A DNA stretch of 64,000 bases from Siphlonurus alternatus (lineage: Eukaryota > Arthropoda > Insecta > Ephemeroptera > Siphlonuridae). How positions within the stretch are numbered: the first letter of the stretch is position 1; every line of letters begins with the position of its first letter. The stretch covers positions 24,877,047 through 24,941,046 of the forward strand of contig OX463781.1 of assembly GCA_949825025.1 (NCBI GenBank). The letters run 5' to 3'. The position numbers were made by a program, and so were the translations under genes. The notes under the pieces are model-generated. The model saw nothing but the letters and a program-made list of their open reading frames with translations, was not told the origin of the DNA and made no database searches. Shown here in pieces: positions 1-12,666 of the stretch.

Positions 1-320
1 TAAAACAATAGTTGAATTTTCTACAAAAGTAACTCGAGAAAGGAATTAATTTTATATTGCATAGATGTGTGTCTTAATTTGAATACAATTTGAATTAACA
101 AGTAAGTTTAGTAAATAATACAAATCCCTTCGTCAAAATCAGACAAATAAATTTGTTGACCAACAAATATAAAAATAGAATGCCACATTAAAGGATTAAA
201 AAGTTTTTTCAACTCGTTTAAAACTTAATCCACTAACAACATTCGACTCTATTGTGAAATCGCTGCTTCTGCACACTGATGTAGAATTAAAACTTTAATA
301 GCTCGTTTTCTTTGGCTTAC

Positions 321-354
321 CTGGCTGCTTGCTGGCGGACGGTGTCGGTCTCAT
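321..354 (-). CDS. Possible first coding exon of a divergent gene
   Basis: On the minus strand an ATG at 354 opens 11 codons reading MRPTPSASKQP, followed by a single G and a good splice donor (CCAG|GTAAGC, donor at 320-315). The short stretch is clearly more GC-rich than its AT-rich surroundings. No downstream exon is visible in the remaining 314 bases, so the gene would lie left of the window, in divergent orientation to unc-89. This is inference from one start and one donor. It could be chance, or a 5' exon of a non-coding transcript. Confidence 0.25.
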
Positions 355-1901
355 GATAAATTAAGCAGAAGACAATTCGTTAATTTTGACACCCATTATT
401 ACTAACGTTATTATTAACATCTATAAGTGGTAGTCAACTATTTATCATGATTCTGTAAGATTAACGTTCAAACTCAGTAGCTTTGTGGGAAAAACAAAAT
501 AGTGTGTGTTAGGAAGGGTGTATAAGAAGCTAAGAAGAGTGGGGTTGGTTTGAAAAGTGATGAAGACACCCCATTTCTTAATATTTTTCTTTTTACTGTC
601 ATTTGCCTCGCGAAAGAAATCATTTGCGATTATGGAGAGAAGGAAGAAGCAGCACCGTATTTTACAATAAAAATCAATGTTGGTAAAAAATAAAATACTA
701 ATAAAATAATAATCACCATTTTAAAGTAGAGTGAGCGAAAAATTGACCGATGGTAAAGCTCATTCTCTTGCATGTAAAAAGTTACTTTGGAGCACCATAA
801 ATAAGCATCTGAAATCAGTTGAGACCGTCCTTCGTAAAAATTCTGAGCATTTGGGTCTAAAAGTCGATGACTTCGTCCATCTACTCAATGCTAACGCTCG
901 AAAAACGTGGCTTCTTTTTTATTCGAACTTTAATTTCTGTCGCAATCTCCCGTAAAATGTGTTTAAAAAATATTCTAAGATAGAACATATTATGGTGAAT
1001 CAGAAAGTGTCATAACCTTTATTAGCCCTTCATAAAAATTTTGAGAAAATTCTGATACAATACCAAAATCCGAGGAAAATTTCCATTTCAAATGTTGCGG
1101 TCTACGGGTTAACAGCTGACTGGATCAACGGGATCAACAACACTATATAACTTCAGCAGATGCTCGTATTGCGCAACTTGCATAAATTTCTACTGCGCAG
1201 CTTTTCAGGAGCCGACGTAACTTTTTCGTATGCACATAAATAGTGCGTGACGTCATTCCCGTCATGCACTGCGCACTCAACTCACTGACTCCTCTTTAAA
1301 TCAAAATTCGGCCTACCCTCTCTATCTATACCTTATTATGGGATCATTTATGTAACCTTCGAACATATTCTATCCGTTAATTTTGGGTGAAATTTGAAGT
1401 AATTCGAGGTATAGGCATTTGTGTCACCTTCTCGTATACTTGCTGTGGCATGATGACGTCAGTGGTGCACGCCGCAGCTGATTGTACGCCATCTGTGGAG
1501 TGAGACAGATACAATAAAGGTGACGTGCCAATGTCAAAGTCGCTCAGGATGCTAGCGCACTCGTGCGCTGCTTCCCTCAACTGTTGTCGCACGACACGAT
1601 TGAGTCCACGTGCTGTGTGCTGTCTGTCGTGCAGAGTCCATTTATGTCGAATTAAATCATCTAGTCTACAATCTCATTCAAAAAGGTGTACATTATTTTA
1701 ATATATTCTATCTGGGAATGTTTATATCATCCCTCTAACACACTTGTAATTTTCATATCTTAGTTTTTTTCTTAAATTAATGCAGTTTATCATTGTAAAT
1801 TATTTCAGTCGGTAAATTCGTTATTTTTAGGAATTTAGCGCAAGGATTACAAAAATCCTTTAGCAATGAAAAATTTAAACAACTTTTAACAATATTTTTA
1901 A

Positions 1902-2248
1902 GGGTAAGGTAACGCCACCAATGTTAAAAAAAATCCCTCTCACAAAAATTCTGAAAAAAATTTAAAATGTTCTCCTCTACACCCCCTATCAGTAGCTAAA
2001 ATATCAGGTATACAAATACGATCTAGTTTTTGAGTTATGAATTTTTAAAGTTGACCAATTTAACATGGGAGTTTCATTTCTCCATGTTAAAGTAGTCAAC
2101 TTTAAAATTTTATAACTCAAAAACTACATCGTATTTGTATACCTGATATTTTAGGTACTGATAGGGGGTATAGAGGAGAACATTTTAAATTTTTTTCAGA
2201 ATTTTTGTGAGAGGGATTTTTTTTAACATTGGTGGCGTTACCTTACCC
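1902..2248. mobile_element. 347-bp foldback MITE with TTAA target duplication
   Basis: The left arm begins GGGTAAGGTAACGCCACC and the right arm ends with its exact reverse complement. The two arms pair along almost the whole element (about 165 nt each) around a small loop near 2066-2085. TTAA flanks both ends (1898-1901 and 2249-2252). TTAA duplication is the signature of piggyBac-type insertion, so this is probably a non-autonomous piggyBac-like element, although the TIR was not matched to a named family. There is no coding capacity. Confidence 0.85.
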
Positions 2249-2604
2249 TTAAGTTTTAATTATATAAATTTCATAATTTTAACTATATATTGCATGTAAA
2301 TATGTATTTTTTTAATTTGATGATGAATCAAGTTTTGAATTTGAATTTTTGTTTACCATAATTTTGCTCCTGTAAAAAAAAAATAATAATAAATAAATAA
2401 AAAAAAATAATTTGCAATGTCACCATTAATGAGGCCGCTGCAATGTGAAATTTGTATTATAAATGTTATAATTTCCTCATTTTGTTTTTAAATCAGTGCT
2501 AATTTTAAAATGTACATTTTGAGACAACATAAATTTTACCCAGCCATAAAATCCTGCTTTAATTATTTGTATAATACGCTACATTCTATGGTTCTATGGA
2601 TATC

Positions 2605-2712
2605 AGGCGCGGATCCATAAAAAAATCGGGGGGGGGGGGGGGGCTGAAAAATTTTGGAGAGGGCTGCCTCCATAAGGCCAATGTTAAAAAAATTGGAGTG
2701 GGGGAAATGCGA
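2605..2712 (-). mobile_element. Truncated hAT-like MITE (one end only)
   Basis: It begins CAGGCGCGGATCCA, then a poly-G run, then a segment containing CCATAAGGCCAATG. This matches, in reverse orientation, the right half of the complete element at 50968-51128. I see no second terminal repeat, so the copy is 5'- or 3'-truncated. The short open frames across it are artefacts. Confidence 0.65.
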
Positions 2713-5700
2713 AGAAATAGCTCTCCTATTTCTCTTTGCAAAAATTTTCTCTTGGTTCCAAGAAAAAGACCAGTGCAAGGTAAATCTCATCCTTTCCCGG
2801 AGCATAATTATAATAATTTCAACACTAAAATTAAAAAATATATATGTGCAAATTTGCTCTAATTCTCTTATACTGCTAATTAATATTTTTTGGGATAGAA
2901 ATTAGTCCTTAAAATAATGACAACGTGTCACATGGTTTCTTGTTATTTCTAATTATTTTATGAAATTTTTTTGTTATTATAAAATATTATAAAAATAATA
3001 AATTGTATTTTCTTTATTAACCTAAAAGAATTTTATAAAACTTAATTTAAAGTTTTACGAGTAAAATAAAACGTTTGGAAGAATATTTAACACGAAGTAT
3101 ACATTACTTAAAACGATTCATCAAGTGTCATAATTTCACACTCTTATAACGTGCGTAGCTGGACGTTACTGATCCTTCATTAGTCGAGTGCTCCCATTTA
3201 CCTCTGTCAGCGCCGCCCACTGTGTGGTCTGAGTGACGCTGCGGAGAAGTTTCTAGGCCACCCCACATGACGTGGCCTAGTGCACGCCCACGCAAAAAAG
3301 TTCAACGACGGTCGTATATACTCACTCCTGTATCCACTATAACCCTAATGAGTTTTGAAATATTCACACATCATTATATAATATATTATATAATAAAACA
3401 TTTCAAGAGATAAATTATAATGAGAATGTAGGAATGTTTGGAACATATAATATGTATATTAAAATTCAATTAAAACAAATAATGTTGATTCAGGATTAAG
3501 CAATTAATGTTATGAATGGAGGAATTATTTTTAAAACAAAATATAATGAAATGTAAGAGACTAATAGTTGATTGCGTAAAAAAAAAGGAACGAAAGGGAA
3601 TTTTAAATCAATGTCTTTCCCTTTGAATGATTAAATTTGTTTTCACAGATTCTTTTTATTTTTATTGGTTTTCTTTTTATAAACTGTCCATTATGATGTA
3701 TCTGGCATTTATCTTTAAAATAAAATAAATGCCATTGTTCTTGGAGAGTTTAAAGATCGTCTGCTATTTTGATCTCTTTAATCAAAGTGCCGGGTAGGGA
3801 AGGAAGAGGGGTATAGTAGTTTCTGGCGGCCTGGCTCGGTATATATCGATCGGAAATCCCCGAAACAGTGCCCGGGCCTGGCCGTGATCCAAAAGTGACC
3901 TCGAGGAGGAATTTCAGTGTCTTGTAAAGCCATGTTAACACAAAACATCTCCGCTAGAGGGATCTACATGGTCTATCTAGCTTCCATCAAAAACCACTGC
4001 CTCGAACTAAAACATTTCACCTTCATTTCTTTATCTTCTTAATTACTAGACAGATCGCTATCATTTTTCTCTACTAAACGCTACAGTTACAGTACAACAA
4101 AACGATAGCAATTATTTTGGCACTCGTCTTTTAGAAAATGAAATTAGGGGTGACGTCTACACGTTTCTTTCTACGAGCTGATATATAAAAAAAAAGAAAT
4201 TTATGTTTTTAACTTAAAACGTTTTATAATTAAAATTTATTTAAAATATAAAAGATGAGAGTATATTAATTTATTGCTATTAAACATAATTTAAATTAAT
4301 GTTATTTTTTAATTTCCGTTTTCATATATTTATAATAAATCTAGTATAATTTTATGATTATTAATTTATGCGATTGCTCGTGTTTTAATTTTTTTTTTTT
4401 CAATTCTTTATATTTTTATGGGAATTATTGTACATGCCATGGTCAAAAAAATAGTGGAATGGATTGTAAGTGCGCTTTAAATTCTTGGATCGTTTATTTT
4501 GACCGCGATAGTACTAGTGAGCCCGGGTCTTCGTTACGTTGGCCGCTGCTTTAGCCACCAGTGACAAACATAGCTCGCAGCCTGAACCTGTCGCGGCTAT
4601 TTTCATGAGTCACGTGATCTACAACTCATTGTGATTGGCTAATCACCTTTCAAGCACTATAGTTATCTATCTTCAAATATCAAACAATACAAAAAAGAAG
4701 AAAGAAAGAAATAAAATAAACATAAAATTTTATATCGAATCTTCTTTGCTTGAGAACTAGCGCCACATGTGGTAAAATTTTGTAACGAATTATTTCTCGT
4801 CGTATATTTTATATAAAAAAACTTAAAATAATGCAATAAATTTTTTATTGAATAAAATAAATCATTGCTATAATTAGAGAAACTCGTTGGAAAATTATAA
4901 ATACAAAAAACAAAACAAAAAACAAGGACATTTAATTAATTGTTGCTATTTAGTTGTCATTTATTACAAACCCTAACGATTAGTATTTGATATCAGAACG
5001 TAATATTTTTTTTTTCACAAACTGTAATATATTAATTATAAAGTGACAAATTTCATTTAGTTGTTTAGTTAATGTTACGTGTTCATAATTATGTGTAAAA
5101 TTATGATCTCAACGTTGTGTATTTACACAAAATTTTGCGCTGCGCCTGCATTCGCGGCGATTTTGACAACGCAACCCGCGAAACACAATAGCTCAACAAG
5201 TTGCCGCTGTCACAGGCGATTTGTAATTTTGAACATAAGGTAAATGCCACTTCCTTTTTTTAAAGAAGTTACAGCAAACTCTTTGTCAAACAACATGTTT
5301 TGCTGCTTCATTAATAAAATAACGATAAAATATATTTTGTTTTAGAGCAGCGCCATGATACTGTAAAGCTTCTTTCACAATCACGCCGCAACGCCGCATC
5401 ACTTTTGTAAAAAATCAAGCTCCCTTTTATTTTCTTCGGCGGTATATCTGTTGCGGCATGTTTTTGCAGCAAAATCGGACTATGTGAAAGCACCTTAAGT
5501 GAAACTGTTGTTTGCTGCATGAAAGAATGAAAGGATTTTTTTATTCAATGAATGGGAATCGTGAATATAAATTTAATGCTGTTTTTACTATATTTAACCT
5601 TACACTTTCATTTAGCTGCGATGGTATTATCTATAGCCATACTTTTCATTGTTAAAATTAGCCATGAGTCATCTGGTCGCTCTCGTTGTTGTCCTACCCC

Positions 5701-6519
5701 AATTAAAATTTTATCTCACGGTTTAGATGATTGTTTGTAATTAACGCCAGTTACACTTTCTTGGCAACAACTTGTTGCAGGTGACAAATAATTGTAAACA
5801 ATGTGTCTAATTCACATTATTATGCCAAGTACATTCGTTTTCTCTGCTTAAAAAAAGTGTTATAATAAATTACAGTAACAGATTCTGCTGCAATACGTAA
5901 TTGATGTAATAAAGGTAAAATGTGAAAAAAAAAATATTATATTAAAATGTTGCTCAGACTTTCCATGTATATTGAAGTACATGATAAAACGTATTTTATA
6001 TAAATTCAAGTCTCGAATCCGTATGAAAATGAAAAAAAAAAAAAAAAAACATAGGTCCTTTTCTTTTCCAAGAAATTACATTTGTGATATGCACTGCAAC
6101 TGTATCATTTTATTATTAAAATAGTCAGCTTTTATGAATCATAATAAAATTATTTAATGTAATTTAATTTATATAAGTAAACACATCCATTAAAGGAGTG
6201 CAGTCGAAGCTAGAAATAAATGATTATAAGCTCCGCATTACTGCCAATAATGTCGAAACAGTCTGTATTGTTGCGTGACATTATAACGACGTCGATTAAT
6301 GCTGGAACAGAGAGTTAAGGCTTTGTTCCAAGATTCCACTGTATAACCACGACAAGACAACAAGAGTTAGTCTGGCTGTTGTGACATGAACGTCACTAAA
6401 ACTATAAATATAAATTTTAAACCTCTTTATTTTAATCTTTTAGTGTTCCATTTTTTAACTTGTATAGAAAAAATGAGCCGAGGCATTGACAAAATATGTG
6501 TTTTTAAAATGTTTGTCTA

Positions 6520-7419
6520 GTTTAGGTAGGTCGCATATTTTCGTACCGATTCGTGAGTTTTCGTCTGTAGGTCTGTAGAACTTTTACCTAGTGGCTTCGT
6601 TGGCCGCTGATATACATTTTTTTTTACGTTAAACGTTCGCGCCCGAGTGCCCGTCGTGCGCGGTTTGCTAGCTTGGCGCAGCCTGTTTGCCTTCTCTTCC
6701 GCCCGCTCGCGCGCTCACCGTATCTCTTCTCTTAACGTAAAGAGGAGATTGAGTAGAGAGGGAAGTCTAAATTTGGCTGCTCACCAAGCAAAAGCATTGT
6801 GGAACGCCAGCTCAGCAGTTTGCTCGCCGGTCCCAACTTTGGAATACACGTGGAAATATTTTGGCAGTTAAACTTTTTTTTTTCCAAAAAAATAATTGAA
6901 GTTTCAATACTCTTTTTCGGTGCAAGTAATGAAAAGTGCAGAAAAAAAAACGTGTTTGATTTAACATCAGTTAGCGTTGTGTCAAGTGTGTCAACTATTA
7001 TGGTGCTCAAAAGAATTTTGTTGTAGTGATGTGTGTTTTGTAGATCAGAAATTCTACTTTTTTTTATACCCGCTGTGATGAAAGGACCCTTAATGATAAT
7101 ATGTACAGTACTTAAAATTGTGATTTACGATCTTAGGAAGCAAGCATTGTGATAAATTGAAGAGCATAATTTTAGGAAGAGAAAAATTTAACATACAAGG
7201 AGGCAGACCATCTGCTAAGCTAAACAACGAACACGTGGAAAGTTATTTTTAACTTTACATATTCTAACATAACTCGTGACTCACTTTATTTATCTTTGGA
7301 CGAATTTTGATCTCATAACAACTAGTTGAATAAATACATTTAAAAAAAGACACGACATTTATATTTGTCAATATTATTTATTTTTATACTTTGAACTATT
7401 TATTTAAAATTAAACGAAA
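6520..7419 (+). promoter_or_regulatory. unc-89: Probable promoter and 5' leader of unc-89
   Basis: A CpG-rich block at about 6625-6740 stands out from the AT-rich flanks. A TCAGT motif at 6967-6971, matching the arthropod initiator, lies about 450 nt before the ATG. An in-frame stop (TAA at 7411) directly precedes the start codon, so the coding sequence does not extend further up. No splice acceptor is evident just before the ATG, so the first coding exon probably includes at least part of this leader. The exact start site is inference; two candidate zones (near 6640 and 6969) remain. Confidence 0.4.
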
Positions 7420-10400
7420 ATGTCGATGTACTGTCGTATTACTGGTAAAAGTCGTGGTTTACCTAAGCCAAATTATTTTCCTTTGTTACCTCCAATATCT
7501 CCAGCTGATGCTAAAAAATTATGTCGTATTACAGGTAAAGCACAAGGTTTACCACCGTCACATCAATATATTCCAATTCCTTTAATTCCTAAAAAAAGAT
7601 CTCCACAAACATGTCCTGTTACTGGAAAATCTTTAGGACAACCACAGCATCATTTTATACCAGAATTACCAGCAAATTACTCAGAGTTGAGACATCAACC
7701 TATTTCTGGATACCGATACGTCGTACCGGTTCTTGACAACCCCCCTCCACTGCTTCAAGATTTACTTAGCGATGACATTAAGCTAGACTCTATCGCTGCT
7801 CAATACGTTTATACGCTTGAAGAAAAGAGATGCGGAATCGTTTTACCTGCGAGTCTCGAAGCGGCTGTGCGTAAGGGCACGTTGGCTGGAATGTCACTGT
7901 CTGATAACAGTGAAAAAGTTGCTTTTAAGTTTTTGGAAGGTAAACAAATCACAGTAAAAGTTTACGATATGAAACCACAACCTAGTACAGACATGCTTGG
8001 ATTTATATCACCAGAGAGCCTGAAAACTGATAAACAAACTAAAGAAAAAATTGATGGTCTCAAAATTAAAAAAGGAGCTGGAGTAACAGAAAAGAAAAAT
8101 GTATTAAAACCAAAAATTACTACCATACTACCTGAAAAATCTGATATTAACAAAATCGAAAAATCATTAAAAAATTCAGAAATTTTAAATGGTCCAATAA
8201 TAAAAAAATCCATCAATGTTACATTAAAAACCGAAGAATCATTAGCCAAAAATGTCGTGGGAGTGTCAGAATTATCTATAGGACAAAATATTCAGCAACT
8301 TTCCGTAAATTCAGTTACAACAAATGAGCTAGCAGTTCAAAAAACAGTTGAATTATCAGAGAAACCCAACGATATAAAGACCGAGAAAACTGTCGAAGTT
8401 ACAATAAATACTGGCGATATTAATACACACAATTCAACCGAATTGAAAGAAAAGCACACTGAACCAAAAATTAAAAATGACACGAAGAAAATAGACAAAC
8501 TTAATGTCCCGGCTTCAGAAACATCAACTGAAATACCCAAAAATTGGATTCCATTATTAAATGGACAAGGACCAACTCCGGAAGCTATAGAAATAAAAAG
8601 AAAGGTGGCGGTAGAAAGAGCAAAAAAGAAACTAGACGAGTTTGACATAAAAAAGATCTTTGAAGACAAGGAAACAAAAGCAGAAAAAGCTGAATTAGCT
8701 TCTATTTTAGAAAAGAAGCCTAAACAGGTTCCTAAAGAACCCGAACCAGTAGAACTTGTGCATGTTAATGGAGAAGTTACAGAAAAGTTAGCAGAACCAA
8801 TAAAAATAAAAGACGAAGAAATTAAGGAACCGGTGAAAAAGACTGAGGAAGTGGTGAAACAAAAAGTTGATAAAGAGATTGCGGCCGCCCCGAAAAAGCC
8901 AACAATAGGTAAACAGATTACGCCCATTGCTAAAAAACAACCAACAAAACAACAACAAGGCCATAAGAGTAATGGAACCTTAAAACAGCCTTCTATGGAC
9001 GTTTTATCAGTTTGCTATGAGTATGAAAATAACCGAGAAGAGGAGATTTCACTTATACCTGATGTAAAAAGCTTGTTACAGATAGCACATACAAGTATTG
9101 CAGGCGAGCCTGGCGCAATAAAGAAATCAAGCAACGCAATATTAAGAGCAACTATTAATTTACCACCAAAGACTAGCACCAAACCCCCCAAACCTTGTAA
9201 AGCACCCGACACCTCGGTACTGAAATCTGTGTGGGATGTTGCTAAACAAGACCAAGATGCTTTGGGGCAGCCAGTAAATCCACTTCAAATTTCGTCACAA
9301 AAACACGTAGATAAAGTTGCTACACTTCAAGATATATTAAAATTAACTAAAAATTTAGAAAACGGCACTGAAACAGAATTAAAATGGGGAAAAGATATTT
9401 TACATGGTAAAAATGTTTTAATAAACAAAGACAAAAAATGTTTTGTACCTGGATTAAATATAAATGGAAATTTTATTGCTGGTCAAACAATAGACGGTCA
9501 ATTTGTTGCAGGATTAACAGTAAAAACCTCGAATAAAATTGGACTAATTCCAGGTTGTGTCATGAAAGAAGAAGGATACATTGCAGGAATAAATAAAGAA
9601 GGTAAATATATACCTGGTGAAATATTTAATATAGGAGGAGACAAGGAAGAATTTGTTCCTGGTCAAACAATTATGACAACTGATGGACTTAGATTTATTC
9701 CTGGTCAAGTTGTGAAAGAAAAATTCGTACCAGGATTAACTGTAAATACTGTAAATGGACCACAATCTATACAAGGACAAAGTGTAAATTCAGGAGAATT
9801 TAGACCTGGTCAAATGTGTTATAAATCTGATACTGGAGAACCAATATTCGTGTCTGGACAAACAATAATTGAAAATGGCGTACCAAAGTTTATTCCAGGT
9901 CGTACAATTTCTACACCCAATGGTCCTCAGTTTGTACCCGGACGAGAAGTTGATGATGGTAGAAATGAATTTGTCCCAGGAGTATCTGAGATAAATGAGT
10001 TTATTCCAAGCACCGATTTTGTTCCTCCTGGCTTAACCGACAACAATGGATTCACACCTGTCGTAAATCAGAATGACACAAAAACACGTCCTCAACACAG
10101 TAGAAAAGCACATACCGAAGATGTATCTCACTCTGTTATTTACGGTCATATGATTCAAATGGATAAAGGGGTACAATTTTATCCTGAGGGCAATGTATTA
10201 CCTACAGAAGGTGTAACACGCTCAATACCTGGACAGTTGTTAAAATGTGAAGATGATGATGACGAGCCTAGATTTGTACCAGGTATGAAAATAGATGGTA
10301 AATTTATTGCTGGTCAAATGGTTCGTACAATGGAAGGTACAAAATTCGTACCTGGTCAATTAGTTAGAACAAAAGATGGTGCTAAATTTGTACCTGGTCA

Positions 10401-12522
10401 AACATTAGATGATGGACAGTTTGTACCTGGGCAAGTTGTTGATGATAAATTCGTTCCTGGTCAAATCATACAGACTGCTGCTGGACCGACTTTTATCCCT
10501 GGTCAGGTGATTTCAACGCCCGAAGAAGGAGCAAGATTTGTTCCAGGAAGGGTAGTCGAGACCTCGGAAGGTCCTCGTTTTGCACCCGGACGCGTCATTG
10601 AGGATGGTAATGGTGGGGTGGCCTTCATCCCTGGTCGCGTGGTGGATACGGGAGATGGCCCAAGGTTCATTGCCCCCGACCTCGAGTCCACTCCTGATGG
10701 CTGCATTCAGTACTCTATGCAGAGCTTCGAAGTTAGTCCGGAAGAATTACAATTGATAGATCAAACAAATTGTGATGGCACTGAAGACACCGGAAATATT
10801 GATTCCACAATGCTGGATCAATTAGCAAGAGCAGGCATTACATTAGCACACAAAAGTTTACCGGGAGTTTACGTATGTCCTGTTAAAAATTTACACGAAA
10901 TTGCAACTCATATTACAGATAGATTAAAATTACCTGAAGAAGCGCAAGCAAAAATGGCACTAGTGTTACAAAAAGTTGCAGAACTAGGACATAATATCAA
11001 TAACAGTACTAATGAAAATGACAATAAAAATAACGCAGAATCCGTTAAACCGAGTAATCAATCGCAAATTCAAATACAAGCTTATGATTTAATTGAATCT
11101 GCTATTACTGCTGCGGTTACAACAGCATCCAAAGATGTGAGTCTTAACCCTGATGAGGCAATCATACAAGAAATGAGTTCAGTACTGGAGATGTTGCCTC
11201 AACCAGCAGGTACGTCCAGTGAACCGTTTGCTGACTTTTTACTCACCGCGCTATTCGAAATTGTGACATCGGATGCTACATTAGAAGCAATATCATGTTC
11301 CGTACAGCAAGGCCTCAAACGTCCTGTCGCAAGTAAAGTTGAAGTCTTTAAAGATATAGTAAATAAAACAGAAAACGTACAAGATACTGTAGAAAAAATA
11401 AGCAAAGTACTACGTAAACCTAAAAGTCATTTGGATATTGCTAAAGCTTTCAAACGTTTATCAGCTGGTGATCCAGAACTCATTGATTTAGTCGTATCGA
11501 AAGTTGGAGAAAAGGTTGATGGGGTTAGTACAGAAAAACAAGCCACACATACTTTACAAAATTCTATTGTATCAGCTGTGCGGGAATCAAGTGAACGCCA
11601 AATGTTTGAAATTTTAGATAATTCAGATCAAAGTGGATTAAAACATTTGATATTACAAGCAATTGGATTAGCAAGAGCACTAGGTTTAAATTCAGCTGCC
11701 GAAGAATTACTTATTTTATTAAAAGATAGTCGAATTGCCAAAGCTTTATCTACTGATCATGCTGCTTTAGAAATATTACAACGACTGACTTTAATGAAAA
11801 AATTATCTGAATCTCGTCCTGCTTATGCTCAAGCTTTAGGATCATTAAATTCAACTACATACAAGGAAGACACGAAATATTTGAAACAGCTGGTACGTGA
11901 GAGCGAGGCTTTACTTACGGCAGTACAAGAAGAGGAAGATTCGTATGCTTCTGAAGACGATGATGATTATTCGTACAGCAACTCATCGTTCAATTCGACA
12001 TTTGATGATGAAATAATCAGCCGCGTTCCAAGAAGAATTAACAGCTCAAAGGATATTTCTGCAGCTTTATTCCATGCTTTAGTAGATTGTCAAAAACAAC
12101 CACAATTATTAAAAAGATTATTAAGAGCATCAGATCCAGATAGAAAATATAATTATGATCATGCGTGTGTTATATTAAAAGACAAAACTCAAGCTGTGAT
12201 ACCAAAAGAAAGTTCTCGTTCTGTTCTTACTGGTAAAGCAAGTTATACGTTAATTGATGAAAAAGGTGTACATAGATTTGATGCATTAGATGTTTTTTCT
12301 GCACTTAAAATTGATAAACCTATTGCAATGAAAAAATTCTCCTTGTATACTGCTGGACTTGGTTACTCGTGGATTCAAGCGCCAACAATTGACGATGATG
12401 ATTCATTGTATTTCCCGGCTTCTTCAGTTACATCTTACCCGAACACACATGGCACCACGACACAGGGTACAATAACCCCAGTCAGCAGGTCATTGAGTGA
12501 GGACACGGTTTGGGGATCAGAG
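7420..12522 (+). CDS. unc-89: unc-89 exon 1: repeat-rich N-terminal region
   Basis: 1,701 codons in one exon. Residues 1-85 hold three C-x-[IV]-T-G-K-x-x-G-x-P motifs with Cys at 5, 35 and 65. Residues about 195-525 are Lys/Glu-rich and look disordered. Residues about 674-1083 contain some 28 F-[VI]-P-G-[QR] repeats. About 1120-1500 looks helical, and about 1505-1530 is very acidic. A stop lies just upstream at 7411; Met3 is the only close alternative start. The frame remains open to TAA at 12547-12549, but the donor GAG|GTAAAC at 12523 is phase 0 and joins the SH3 exon cleanly, so I end the exon there. Reading through would give a 1,709-residue short form. Assignment to unc-89 rests on this join; I do not recognise the domains themselves. 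Confidence 0.85.
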
Positions 12523-12567
12523 GTAAACAGAAAATGTCGCAACTTCTAAATTCTGAACGTTTATAAT

Positions 12568-12568
<1 letters not shown>

Positions 12569-12664
<96 letters not shown>
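12569..12664 (+). repeat. (CT)n microsatellite
   Basis: About 96 nt of uninterrupted CT dinucleotides, starting 46 nt after the exon 1 donor and 20 nt after the in-frame stop of the unspliced reading. It generates spurious Arg/Glu open frames on the minus strand. Length is likely to be polymorphic. Confidence 0.97.

Positions 12665-12666
<2 letters not shown>

Larger units (their letters stand above)
1..6519. other. Upstream non-coding region
   Basis: AT-rich sequence with no supportable coding exon on either strand apart from the weak minus-strand candidate near 321-354. It holds the foldback element at 1902-2248, the truncated MITE near 2605-2712, two TGACGTCA palindromes (1248-1255 and 1454-1461, CRE/ATF-like) 206 bp apart, and isolated GC-rich patches at about 3140-3310, 3790-3915 and 5135-5240 whose role I cannot assign. 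The open frames of 60-80 codons here have no recognisable protein character. Confidence 0.6.

Noticed and set aside
731..955. 74-codon plus-strand open frame upstream of unc-89
   Set aside because: It begins with GTG rather than ATG, has no recognisable motif and no convincing splice sites; open frames of this length occur by chance here.
6647..7026. Open frames in the GC-rich leader (74-92 codons)
   Set aside because: No protein similarity; overlapping frames on both strands; best explained as promoter and 5' leader sequence.
8337..8927. 196-codon minus-strand open frame
   Set aside because: Lies antisense inside the Lys/Glu-rich part of exon 1; Ser/Phe-rich composition is the expected shadow of that sequence.
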